Shown here: positions 35,214 to 46,200 of the stretch, in pieces
Layout: each line of letters begins with the position of its first letter
Numbering within the stretch: position 1 is the stretch's first letter
Source: UBA2137 sp963740205
GTDB lineage: Bacteria > Pseudomonadota > Alphaproteobacteria > Micavibrionales > Micavibrionaceae
Direction: 5' to 3'
Assembly: GCA_963740205.1 (NCBI GenBank)
Contig: CAVUDD010000005.1
Location: forward strand, 434,001-498,000
Length of the DNA: 64,000 bases
Made by a program: the position numbers and the translations under genes
Notes under the pieces: model-generated
Databases searched by the model: none
What the model was told of the DNA's origin: nothing
The model's input: the letters and a program-made list of their open reading frames with translations, nothing else

Positions 35214-36291
35214 ATGTCACAGGCTGCAACCGCACCAAAACAAACTGAAGTTCAGAATAAATCACAGCTTTTGCAGGAGCGCCACGTTTACAAGCCATTT
35301 TTGTATCCTTGGTGTTACGAGGCTTGGTTGACGCAACAGCGTATTCACTGGTTGCCTGAGGAAGTGCCGTTGGCTGAGGATGTGCGTGACTGGAAACGTA
35401 CACTTACAGCCATCGGAAAAAAACCTGATGACACAGATTTTCCGTTTTTTCACTCAATCCGATGTTGAGGTGAATAATTGTTACATGAAACACTATTCTC
35501 AAGTGTTTGGCCCAGTTGAAGTGCAAATGATGCTGTCTGCGTTCTCTAACATTGAAACTGTGCATATTGCGGCTTACTCACACCTTTTGGATACTTTGGG
35601 TATGCCAGAAGTCGAATATGCTGCCTTCCTTAAGTACAAGGAAATGAAAGACAAATTTGATTATATGCAGGACGTGAATATGACTTCACGCCGTGATATT
35701 GCCAAAACAATGGCGATGTTTGGTGCATTTACGGAAGGACTGGCTTTATTTGCCTCTTTTGCGATTTTGATGAATTTTCCGCGCTTTAATAAAATGAAGG
35801 GTATGGGACAAATTGTGACATGGTCTGTGCGTGATGAGACATTGCACTGCCTTTCCATGATAAAATTGTTCAATAGCTTTATTGATGAAAACAGAGATAT
35901 CTGGGATGACGAATTAAAGGCTGAAATCACAGAATGTTGTAAAATCACAGTTGAGCACGAAGATGCCTTTATTGATCTTTGTTTTGAAATGGGCCCTATC
36001 GAAGGTATGACACCAGAAGATGTGAAGCAATATATACGCTATATTGGTGATCGTCGTCTTCAACAGCTTAACCTTGAGCCTATCTTTGGTGCTGATGAAA
36101 ACCCACTACCATGGATGGATGAAATGTTGAACGGTGCAGAGCACACCAACTTCTTTGAAAACCGTGCAACAGAATACTCTAAGGCCTCAACGGGAGGTTC
36201 GTGGGAGGACGTGTTTAATGATGACGTGTTCGAAGGGAATTACGGTAAAAAAGATACTATTGATAGCCTTGCTAGCGAGGCAGCCGAATAA
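35214..36291 (+). CDS. nrdB: Class I ribonucleotide reductase beta subunit, +1 frameshift
   Basis: NrdB holds the di-iron tyrosyl-radical cofactor for deoxynucleotide synthesis. The first frame covers the N-terminus through DVRDWKRTLT. One extra base near 35409 shifts to the second frame at PSEKNLMTQIFRFF, which continues to the end. The radical-site motif IETVHIAAY (E-x-x-H-x-x-x-Y) keeps the tyrosine. RDETLHCLSM and VEHEDAFIDL supply further iron ligands. The rest is intact and the gene is normally essential, so an error in the sequence is likely. nrdA is not adjacent. The 233-base spacer upstream has no site I can call. Confidence 0.9.
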
Positions 36292-36320
36292 GTTAAATAC
36301 AGTTTATATCCTGTGTACAG

Positions 36321-36346
36321 AAAACCCGCCATTTGGCGGGTTTTTT
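36321..36346 (+). terminator. Rho-independent terminator after nrdB
   Basis: AAAACCCGCC/GGCGGGTTTT with an ATTT loop is followed by further T. It lies 30 bases after the nrdB stop. Confidence 0.94.
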
Positions 36347-36367
36347 GATACGCAGTAGTTTTAAACT

Positions 36368-36577
36368 TTAACCGCAAGTACAAACACTGGTTATGCATGC
36401 TCTTGCCTCGGCACGCTTAGCATCACCACAAATTTTTACCGCTGTCATACCGTCATTATGTTTGTCTTCATTCATGCCTATAACAGATAATCTTCCATCG
36501 GAAACATTGGCTACAGCAGCATAGAAAGCGCCTCTGTCTGTAATACTCTCGGTTGGGATTTGTGTTTGTAATTGCAT
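36368..36577 (-). CDS. Hypothetical 69-aa protein with Cys-rich tail
   Basis: The ATG at 36577 follows AAAGGGAG at suitable spacing. The product begins MQLQTQIPTESITDRGAFYA and ends ARACITSVCTCG, with three of its four cysteines in the last nine residues. A polar leader-like body with a short Cys/Ser/Thr tail resembles ribosomal-peptide precursors, but no modification enzyme is nearby. A small metal-binding protein is an alternative. Confidence 0.55.
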   Translation of the reverse strand: MQLQTQIPTESITDRGAFYAAVANVSDGRLSVIGMNEDKHNDGMTAVKICGDAKRAEARACITSVCTCG

Positions 36578-36787
36578 TTGAAATACTCCCTTTACGCAAA
36601 ATAATGTTTTTAATAGTTAAATAATAAAAACATAAACTTGTAATAAAACAAACTAAAACTTATGAAATTTTGTTTCTTTTTTATATTAAATCTACAATTT
36701 TTTGAAACATTATTACAAAATGAGGTGAAGACTTGCTTTTTACTCAGTGATACGCCATTTTCCCTTTCCTTAAAGAACAGAGGAAAA

Positions 36788-37627
36788 ATGAGAATGGTTT
36801 ATACGCCTTGGACAGTTAAAGATTTAGCATGGGAAAAACTTAAGCCCGAGTTAGTTAACGAGGAGTTACTGTCGGTTATTAAGGCTGCCTCTTTGGTTGA
36901 ATATAACTCTGACACTTATGCAGATTATTTGTCTCGCGTTTTTCATGACGATGAAGAATTTAAAGTGCTCTTGAGACAATGGGCTATCGAAGAAATTCAG
37001 CATGGGGAGGCACTTGGTGAATGGGCAATGAAAATCGATCCAAGTTGGAATTTTCAAGATGCCATTCAAAAATTCAGAGAGGGTTATACGCCCGAGCATT
37101 TCTTGAGTGACACGGGGACTTCACCAAGAGGGTCGCGTACAGGTGAGATGGTGGCGCGTTGTATGGTTGAGGTGGGAACCAGTTCCTATTATACGGCCAT
37201 TGGTAATTCTACAGACGAACCAGTTCTTAAAGAAATTTGTAAGAAGATTGCTGGTGATGAATTCCGTCACTACAAACTTTTTTATGACACCATGCAAAAA
37301 TACCTCGCACGTGAGAAATTAGGGCGTTTAGGACGCTTGAAAGTTGCTGTGGGACGTATAGCAGAATCAGAAGATGATGAACTGGCCTATGCCTATTACG
37401 CAGCCAACGCCAATGACAACGTTGATTATGACCGAACCTATTTTAGTAGGGCATATCTAAGTAAAGCTTATGGGTTCTATGAGAAACCAGTTGTTGACCG
37501 CGCCGTAGCTATGATTTTCAAGGCTTGTGGTTTTAAGCCACAAACGCTGGGCTACAAGTTGGCCTCAACATTGGCATGGCGAAAATTCGAGAAACAGGCA
37601 AAAGAGCTAAAAAGACAAGTGGCTTAG
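36788..37627 (+). CDS. Ferritin-like di-iron domain protein
   Basis: The product is 279 aa from the ATG at 36788, supported by AGAGGA just before it; a longer reading from 36662 adds a hydrophobic tail from AT-rich leader and is rejected. Di-iron ligands appear in VEYNSD, IEEIQHGEAL, VEVGTSSYY and GDEFRHYKLFYD, the E/EExxH pattern of a four-helix ferritin-like bundle (rubrerythrin or acyl-desaturase branch). Role unknown; oxidative stress or iron handling is plausible. It is convergent with the third DotA-like gene, overlapping by 4 bases. Confidence 0.72.
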   Translation: MRMVYTPWTVKDLAWEKLKPELVNEELLSVIKAASLVEYNSDTYADYLSRVFHDDEEFKVLLRQWAIEEIQHGEALGEWAMKIDPSWNFQDAIQKFREGYTPEHFLSDTGTSPRGSRTGEMVARCMVEVGTSSYYTAIGNSTDEPVLKEICKKIAGDEFRHYKLFYDTMQKYLAREKLGRLGRLKVAVGRIAESEDDELAYAYYAANANDNVDYDRTYFSRAYLSKAYGFYEKPVVDRAVAMIFKACGFKPQTLGYKLASTLAWRKFEKQAKELKRQVA

Positions 37628-40443
37628 CCAGGTGGTTGCCCGCCTGCTGCACTATTTTCAGCTGCCCCAGCTTCTTGCGTAGCAGCAAGCTGGGCTCTAG
37701 CTCTTAGAGAAGAATTAGCACCTTGGAAACCACCTTGAATACCACCAAGTCCTTGTTGGAAGACCATACCACCACCAATAGCGGCGTATTGTGTCAGGTT
37801 ACCGGCGACATCTGTATTTGTATCACCAAATGATGAGGCAGATGAGCCCATCCAGCGAAGGATGTTGTTTGGAATCATATCAATCAATTTGAATGATGAA
37901 AGTGCCATCATGTACATGATAATTGCGTAAAGGATTGTAAAGAATAAACGATCAACCGCTCCTCGTGCGATATCCAGATAATAGTCCAGACCTTCTCTTT
38001 GAATGGTATCTTCTGCACTGTTACCGCTGACGTTTTCGACAACAGTACCCCAAATTTCGTTAAGTACAGATGCCATTGCTCCAAAGACCAAGATTCCAGC
38101 AAGAAAACCAAATAATATAAGCAGGGGTCGAATAAATACCTCGAAAATAAGATAATACCCATTCATTGCGCCTTCACCAGGTAACCCATTGCCATCAATA
38201 CGCAGGTGACCTAATGCCCATAAAGGCGCACCAACCATGGCTTCGAATATACCCTTAACCCACCCACCAACGGCAAAGAAGAAGTAAACGAAAGGCAGGA
38301 ATGGGATAACGTAAAAGAGAACAAATCCGACGGTGAGGCCAAGTCCCGCGATACCATAGGCAAGCCCCATACCGGAACATCCTATGTCAGAACCCGTTGC
38401 ACAAATAATCCCACCTAATGTTCCAGCTCCAAGCATAAAGACAGCACTTTCAACCAAACCTTTTCCAAGCGCAGCAAGTTGCGCTAGTGGGTGGACATCT
38501 TGATTTTCTGCCTTTGTCAGGTTGAAGAGACCTTCGGTTCCTAAAAGGAAATTAATTGCATCCATGAGAGGGTTGCCAGTAATAGGTTCGACTTTATCAC
38601 TCAAGCTATTCATTCCAGTTGTAAGGAATTTATGTGTATGATAATAGGCGCGTCCAGCGTTAACGTCACCAGGACGTCTACTCTTCTCCAGTAGAATATT
38701 TTTTGGGATCATAAAGGGTTGCAATAGTAACATTTTCTTGCGTTTGGCGATTAAGAAGAGCTATTTGTTCCATTGTTAATGGAAAATGTGCTGGTTCTGG
38801 TAATGCTCTTGATGCACCAACAAGCGCGCCATTTATCTGGGCAATACGATTGTACCATATACCTGCACCGCCCCATCCGCGTTGGAGAAGTTGTGAAGGA
38901 ATATCCCAATTAGCAGGGTCAGAGGCAGCCTGAACACCTTGTTCTATAATCATAGAAAGGTTTACACGACTAGAAGTACCATCCCTTCCATCATATTTTG
39001 ATATTATACTGTTTAGTACTTCAAGGTCTGGTTGAGTATCGGTTAAAGCACTCTCTGCAACATTGCCAGCATAAACTGAGCATAATAAGTTGCGATGTTA
39101 TCGATTTGCGCATCTTTGCCCCACATTTCTTTAACAAGTTCGTAGTAGCCTGTTTGAACAGTAGTGGCACCTGGTTCAGTAAGTGCCTTTGTAGGAAAAA
39201 TAAGATCACCACAAACACCATTTACATGACCACTTTTATTTTGATTTTCGCACGTATTTCGATAACCGAAACGAACCAGTATGTCCCCATTATGATAGAA
39301 CTTAAGGGCATCATCGTATGTTGAGTTTAAGTATTCTTTATAATTGGGTGTATCCCGAGGAGATCCTACTAGATAAGGTTTAATAGGACGTTTTCCTGGC
39401 TGTCTGACACATTCCTGTCCGCCCCCATTATCTTCAACCAGCTGAGCACCTGCTCCTGTGCCAAGCATGTAAGTATCTTCTATTTTTTGGCATGTTTTTG
39501 CCAAAGTCACTGCGGTGACCAATTCTCTTAAGTCAGGAATATTGGGTGTTCCTACATTATTACCTGCACCAAGAAGCCCAGCTTGTGCTCTGGCTATTTC
39601 TTGGTTAAATACAATCCACCCGTTAGTGGCCATATTAGAACCAAGTTTTGCCGCATATAAAACGATATATTGCGAGCTACTTAGGCCCGAGCTAAGAGGT
39701 ACTAATAGACCGATAGCCACCACGAGACGAATAGGTGCCCATACACTGTTAAAACGTTTACCAAAGGGTGTTCCTGTTTGTGCAGTCTCAGCAGTAACAA
39801 CAATTACGTAGTACAAAATAATGAACATCGCAATGACAAGAAGTCCCATATTATAGAAGCGAAATAGCTGGTGCAGTGCCAAGTGGAATGGCCAAGGCGC
39901 AACGGGCACGTTCATGGGGTTGCTTGTGTCGTAATCAAACTCTGGTGTTAATCTATAGCAATCAACATTTTGTAACGTGACACATGAGTCAAATATGCCA
40001 GGTACACCGAAAACCCTATCCATAAGGACAAAGGCTATGTCTTGGCTGGCATTACTTGCAGAATTTACACCGAAGTACGTATTAAGCGGGCCCGCAAAGG
40101 CATCAGGTGAAATAAGTGCAAAGGCGAGGCCAATAAGCTGAAAACATAAAAGTCCAAGGCCTATAATCATAACAAAGAATAAAGCGATCTGGTCTGATTT
40201 TTCGCGCTTAAACTCTAAGTTTCCTGCCGCTGCTGCCACAACATGTCGAATACCAAAACGACCAATATTTGCTGTGTTCAAATAAGGGTGGGTATCAGGA
40301 AGCAGTCCAGGAATGTTGTAAATCTGAGCCATGAGATAGGCGAAATAAGAAAAACCCGTTCCAAACAGATTGTTGAAACGCGGGAAAAGACCCGGCATAA
40401 GCGAGTATTTCAAAAATGACTTTGTATTAGCGCCTGCGCTCAT
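37624..40443 (-). CDS. DotA/TraY-like membrane protein, copy C (two frameshifts)
   Basis: Three overlapping frames encode one protein. 40443 to about 39047 gives the N-terminal two thirds (KYSLMPGLFPRFNNLF, membrane segments near 75-100 and 195-215). About 39047 to 38700 includes RGWGGAGIWYNRIAQINGAL. 38700 to 37624 gives the C-terminal membrane block (VGFVLFYVIPFLPFVYFFFA, YLDIARGAVDRLFFTILY) and a Gln/Ala/Gly-rich tail. One missing base near 39047 and one-base slippage in the A6 run near 38700 explain the breaks. Alignment with copies A and B shows nothing else missing. DotA is an inner-membrane component of type IVB secretion; TraY is its conjugation relative. Confidence 0.82.
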
Positions 40444-40558
40444 AGCTTATTATGCTCCCCCAATTATCATAAGCTTATATCGTAAAATTTTCTTTAACAT
40501 CAAATCATACCATATCTAACTGTATTTACAGTAGTTTTCTTAATTTTATCGTTTAATA

Positions 40559-43297
40559 TCATGACCTTGTTAATCCACCGGCCACACGTCCGACACTTTG
40601 ATTGGAAACTGCAAAGGAGCCTTCTTTGAGGATATCTGTCATTTCCCCGCCTAGTTGACCACCACCCATAGCTGCGTAACGTATAAGTGAATCAGCAGGA
40701 TCATCGTATTTATCGGCCAACACTACCGCACTTTGGTTCATCCACCTCAATATACTATTTGGAACCTGATCAATCATTTTGAAAGCCGACATCGCCATCA
40801 TGTAAACCACGAAAACGTATATCAACGTGAAAAAGAACACATCTACACCTTCACGGTAATATTCTATTTCAAAAAGGTTTGCGGCACTTGAGCTTTGGGA
40901 TTCCGTAACATTGAACCCTGTCAGGTTGTTAACAACCAAGTCCCAAAGGTCGTTCATAACAATAGCCGTTGCTGTAAAAACGCTTATGGCAGCAATCATA
41001 CCCGTTACAATTAATACAGGACGTAAGAATATTTCTAGAATTAGGAAGTAACCGTTGGTTGCTGCAGGACCAGCCAGTCCATCACCATCAATTTTCAAAT
41101 GCGCGAGCGCCCAAAGAGGTATAGCAACGATAGCTTCAAATATAGTGCCCACCCATTTCCCTATACCAAAGAAGAAATACATGAAAGGAAGCATTGGAAT
41201 AATATAATAGAGCAAAAATCCTATAGTCATTGCAATAGAACCAAATGTATAAAATGTTCCTGCAACACCTTGTAAGCCCTGACCAACACCGCTGTAAGCT
41301 CCATCAACACCACCTGCAACAAGTGATATAGATGTACCAATCGCTAGATTACGAATAGTACTTTCCATTATACTTTTACCCATAACAGTCATTTGTGCGA
41401 GTGGGTGTACGTCAGTATTTTCACGAATATTGAAAAGTCCATCTGTTCCAAACATAGCCCCAAGCATGCGACCTATTACACCAGGATCCTGTCTTCTGTT
41501 TTCAGGTCGAGCCAATTCTTGAGTATAAAATTGATGCGTACGGTTAAGTGTTTCCGCAATGCGTTGATCTTCCCTAAGGCGATCGGAGTCGTTCCAGCCT
41601 AAACAATCTGTTTGAGTAGATGGCTCTCTATCACTAGATTCACAGCCTGCAGGAATTCGTGGACTATATTGGTCAATTAATCCCGATCCATGTAAAATGG
41701 ATAATCGTTGTGCTTTAACGAATTCCATAATTTCAGGCATTTTCCCTACTTGTGGTGAATTATAGACTGCCGCGACAATTGCGCCATTCACATCTGCAAG
41801 CTTGTTGAACCATAAACCAGCACCGCCCCAGCCACGCTCTATGACGTCCAATTCATCGGAATTAAATCCTTCAAAGTTCTTTTGTCGTGTCTCATCAAGA
41901 CTTGATGAGACAAGAGTGTTAAAGTTAGTCTGTTGTGTTTTGAGTAATTGGGAAAGGTATTCAAGTGAAGGATCCTCATTGCAATTTGCCCCCCAGTTAT
42001 AACCTTCTACCGTATTAGGTATATCGCAAGAATCCCCTTGAGAGGAATTGTTAAGGTAAACAAATTTCCTTCCAAATTGTTCAAGAACTTCGGAAGACCA
42101 TAAATATTTAATCATCGTAAAGTAGGAGTTATAGATATCACTTGCGAAAGGTCTATCCATGGAAGAGGTTGGAATGACTACCTTTCCACAATAGGGGCGA
42201 ACATTACCTAAGAAATTTGTGTGATTATCATCCAATTCACCATAAACAATCGAAATGTCACGACCTTTGTAAAATGCCAGAGCGTCCCTGTAAGAAATAC
42301 CATTAGCTCCATCCAAAAGGACAGTCTTGGCGCCATCAGCGTCTGATGTCACCATATATGACTTGATAGTCTTGTCAGGGTTGCCATTTTGACCGTCATA
42401 AAATGTGTGATATGCCTCACGACAAGTCGTAGCAATACTGTAAAACTGTATTACGGTCATGAGGTCGGGGGCATTGGGTATGACCAGAAGATTCTCTGGA
42501 CTGGAATTGAGTGGATTACGCAATGTCGTATTAAATACTTTCCACGTATTTGTCGCAAAACTAGAGCCCCATTTAGCTGCATGAAGCGTAAAATACTGAC
42601 CAAGATTTAAGCCGTGCGCCAAAGGTAGTAAAAGTAATATAGCCATACAAAGCCTAACGGGCGCATAGATTTTGGCAAAGCGCTCACCAAGTGGTTTGCC
42701 AGTTTGAGCGCTCTCAACAGTAACTGCAAAAATATAATAAAAGACAATCATAACACCCACGCCAAGCATCGCACGGCTGTAGAAGGCAAGAAGTGCGTGT
42801 AGACCTTGTTGCATAGGCCCTATATACCCAAGTTGGTTAGGCGAGAAGTCTGACATAAAAATGTTGGGTACGCCGAAAACCTTATCCATCACCATAAAGG
42901 CAATGTCTCGGTCAGGTGGATTGGTTTCAAAAAATCCTAAGAATTCAGGCGCGGCATGCGCAACTCCATTGACGAGGAACAATATAATCCCGACAAACTG
43001 CAAAATGAGGATACCAATAGTCAAAAGAATAAGTCCAAAGAAAGCAATTTGATCAGAGTGCGCCCAGTTGAACTTTAGATTAGAGGCAGCAACTGCCAAA
43101 ACATCGCGTATGCCAAAACGCTCCATATTGGAAGTACGCGTGTAAGGATGGCTTGCAGGAATGAGGCGTACACTTGCCAATATCTGCGCCATAAGGAAAG
43201 CAAGGTAGCTAAAGTTTAAACCAAGCGAACGGAAGCGACTTCCTAGTTGAGGAAGTAACATGTAAGCCAGAACTTGTTTTGTTGAAGGTTTGTTCAT
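40559..43297 (-). CDS. DotA/TraY-like membrane protein, copy B
   Basis: This intact 912-aa protein has the DotA layout. Two N-terminal membrane segments (about 80-115) are followed by another pair near 175-220. A large loop of about 400 residues holds many cysteines (SNMDRP, CNEDPS, ERGWGGAGLWFNKL). C-terminal membrane segments include YIIPMLPFMYFFFGIGKWVG, VGTIFEAIVAIPLWALAHL and a final pair. The start ATG overlaps the stop of copy A by one base (TAATG). DNGxFNIRENTDVHPLAQ-type residues before the C-terminal block are shared by all three copies. Confidence 0.85.
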   Translation of the reverse strand: MNKPSTKQVLAYMLLPQLGSRFRSLGLNFSYLAFLMAQILASVRLIPASHPYTRTSNMERFGIRDVLAVAASNLKFNWAHSDQIAFFGLILLTIGILILQFVGIILFLVNGVAHAAPEFLGFFETNPPDRDIAFMVMDKVFGVPNIFMSDFSPNQLGYIGPMQQGLHALLAFYSRAMLGVGVMIVFYYIFAVTVESAQTGKPLGERFAKIYAPVRLCMAILLLLPLAHGLNLGQYFTLHAAKWGSSFATNTWKVFNTTLRNPLNSSPENLLVIPNAPDLMTVIQFYSIATTCREAYHTFYDGQNGNPDKTIKSYMVTSDADGAKTVLLDGANGISYRDALAFYKGRDISIVYGELDDNHTNFLGNVRPYCGKVVIPTSSMDRPFASDIYNSYFTMIKYLWSSEVLEQFGRKFVYLNNSSQGDSCDIPNTVEGYNWGANCNEDPSLEYLSQLLKTQQTNFNTLVSSSLDETRQKNFEGFNSDELDVIERGWGGAGLWFNKLADVNGAIVAAVYNSPQVGKMPEIMEFVKAQRLSILHGSGLIDQYSPRIPAGCESSDREPSTQTDCLGWNDSDRLREDQRIAETLNRTHQFYTQELARPENRRQDPGVIGRMLGAMFGTDGLFNIRENTDVHPLAQMTVMGKSIMESTIRNLAIGTSISLVAGGVDGAYSGVGQGLQGVAGTFYTFGSIAMTIGFLLYYIIPMLPFMYFFFGIGKWVGTIFEAIVAIPLWALAHLKIDGDGLAGPAATNGYFLILEIFLRPVLIVTGMIAAISVFTATAIVMNDLWDLVVNNLTGFNVTESQSSSAANLFEIEYYREGVDVFFFTLIYVFVVYMMAMSAFKMIDQVPNSILRWMNQSAVVLADKYDDPADSLIRYAAMGGGQLGGEMTDILKEGSFAVSNQSVGRVAGGLTRS

Positions 43298-46200
43298 TAA
43301 CTACCTCTAAAAATAGAAGGAATCCAGGTTGAAGGGGAGAATAGGTCAAAGCCATTATTAGTTTGTGGCGTAGCTTGAGCTCTCTCATTTCCAGCATTGT
43401 TAGGCTGTTCGTTAGCTGGTGGAGCATTGGCTTGAGGTGCATCCTGTCCCTCAGTAGTTGGTGGAGCAGATGAAGGAGCTTCAGGTGAGGCGGTTTCACC
43501 TGTTTCAGAACCATTTGGATCTGTCGGGGCTCCACTTTGGTTAGGCTGTCCTTGCGGCTGAGGCTGTCCTTGCGGTTGAGGCTGTCCTTGCGGTTGTTGC
43601 GTGCCTGCTGCTGCCGCGGCGGCTCCTGCGGGAGGTGCTCCCAATACCATTCTTTGAATTTGCTCGCTCATAGGTTTACCGACCATTCCACCAACAGCTT
43701 CTCCAACCCCGCTAACGGCCTCACCAATTTGTGGTGCAAAACGATAGCCAGCAATAGAAGCATAAGTGGTTAGCTGCTCTGCAGGATCTTTCGCTGTGTC
43801 GCCAAAAGATTTTACCCCTGCATTAATCCAACGCACAATATTATCTGGTATAGCATCAACCAGCTTAAAGGCTGAAGTAGCCATGAGATAAACAAGAATC
43901 ACATACATGACTGTAAAGAAAAGTTGGTCAAGCATCCCACGGTAATAGGCAATTTCTGATGGGCCAATTGAGCCCTGACCATCAAGCTGTGAACTTGTCA
44001 GGTTGTATGTCGCCAGATCAAAGATATTATTTAAAACAGTTACCTCTGCACCAAAAATTGCTGCAGAAGCAATGAGACCCGCAACAACCATAATTGGTCG
44101 CACGAAGATTTCCAAAATTAGGAAATAACCACCCTGTGCCTCTTTACTGAAAAGAGAGTCCCCCTCCATCTTCATATGTGCCAATGCCCATAAAGGGGCA
44201 CCGACCATAGCCTCAAATACAGACTTGACCCAGCCCCCCACACCAAAAAAGAAATATAAGAAGGGCATGAATGGAACAATGTAATAAAGTAAGAAGCCTG
44301 CGGTAAGGCCTGCGAATGCTATAGCCTTTAATACGCCAGTTTGACCACTAAATACTGCGCCAAGTCCAGCACCTCCAGCGTTCAAAACCCCTGCTGCAAA
44401 GGAAGTCGCCCCAGCAAAACTAAGAGCTTTAATGGCATTTTCTATTAACCCTTTACCTACTGCTGTTAATTGAGCAAAAGGGTGTATATTTTCATTTTCG
44501 CGAATAGATAAAATTGGGTCGGTTCCAAAGACGTACGCAATTGCCCGGACAAGCATGTTGTGCTTGCTCTCAAGCGTTGTGCCATCATCTCCGTCTTCTG
44601 AATTCCAATATTCAAAGCTTATATTAAGAATGCGGGCGATTTCTGCATTCTTGGGGTCGTTAAACATAACAGTGCGGGATGATCCTGGGATATCAACGGA
44701 GAATTGCTGTGCACTACTCACACCTTCACTGAGAGAGAATCTCTCACCTCTAACATACTCCAAAACTACTGGTAAGTTTTTGGCTGTGGGGACGGTTTTA
44801 AAAGCCGTGAATAGATCGGAATTCAAGTCAGTTATTCTGTTGTACCAAAGGCCAGTTCCACCCCATCCATAGCGCATAATGTCGTCGGGTACGCCTAAAG
44901 ATGTATCACCCTCGATAAATCTTTTAAGTGCTGTATAAGCACGTTTATCAAAACTTCTTTGTAACTCGGAGGCATAAAATATACGGTGATTAGCTGGTGA
45001 ATCCTCATTACATTTTCCTACAGCGGTATAATCTCTTCCATAGCCTCTATCGGGTATTTCATTGCCATTTGTGTCATTACATAAATCACCCACTGCACTA
45101 CTATAGTCGCCACCATATCCTTTAATAAGCTTGTCGGCATAGAGGCGTGGAGGCCAATAGGTTTGAGGGTTTGCCGGGTTGAATGCATCATCAGTAACAA
45201 GCTGATAATAAAGAGACTTTAATTCGCCGAGCTCAAAATTACCGCCAGGTACTACAGGGATTAAAATACTGCCACAATAGGGGTAAACATAACCTGCGCT
45301 GTCCTCATGTTTTGTTTGGTCTTGCTCACCAAATACCACCTCCATTGCCTTGTAGTCACTAAACTCAATAGCGCGATCCAATGAAACAGAGCCATTGGCA
45401 ACTTCAAGTGCGGATGAAGGGCTAGATTTTACAATGTAAGGCTTAATATCGATATTTTGATATACTTTATAGGCTCTTATGCAAGTATGAGTAAGATTAA
45501 TATGCCCTGCAACACCGCTTACGTCTGGAATTTTTGGGATAGCTGCTAGCCCATGTGTTGTATATTTTCCGTAGATTTCAGAAATTGTGTATCTGCCATC
45601 CATATCAGCATACATCTTCGTCCCAAAATCTTTTTGAAGGGCCGTGCCATAACTAAAGGGGTTTGCAGCTACTTTATTAAATTCTATCCAAGCATTAGTA
45701 GCCAAGCCAGAGGCGAGCTTTGCTGTATAAAGTATAATGTATTGTGCCGAGTTTAGGCCGTACGTGCCGAAAGGAAGCAGTAATCCTAGGGCAAGAACAA
45801 GCCTTAAGGGTGCCCAAATTTTATGAAAACGTTTTCCAAAGGGGGTGCCTGTGATGGCCGTTTCACCGACAATAGAGAAGATGTAATATAGAAAATATAC
45901 CAGAGCCAAAACAAATAATGCTGAACTGTAGAGCTTTAACATGGCATGTATACCAGCATGCATAGGTTTAGGTGTAGTAAAAGTGGGGTCAAAAACACCG
46001 GGAACCCCAAGAATACGGTCGAGCAATTCAAACGCAATATCATTAACAGGATCAGGCGTAATGAAAATCCCTGCTGCCCAAACAGGAGTCACAAGCGCGT
46101 ACATCACACATGTGGCAAGCATAAGCAGGAAAAGAATGAATGCGCCTATAGAGGCAAGATAGAGAATAATTTTATCTAAATATTCGCGTTTCCAGACTAG

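Noticed and set aside
36662..36787. 42-residue hydrophobic N-terminal extension of the ferritin-like protein
   Set aside because: It translates an AT-rich leader; a good ribosome-binding site precedes the later ATG at 36788.
38690..38720. Programmed ribosomal frameshift in dotA-like copy C
   Set aside because: There is an A6 run but no clear downstream structure, and a second unrelated break lies 340 bases away; a sequence error is simpler.
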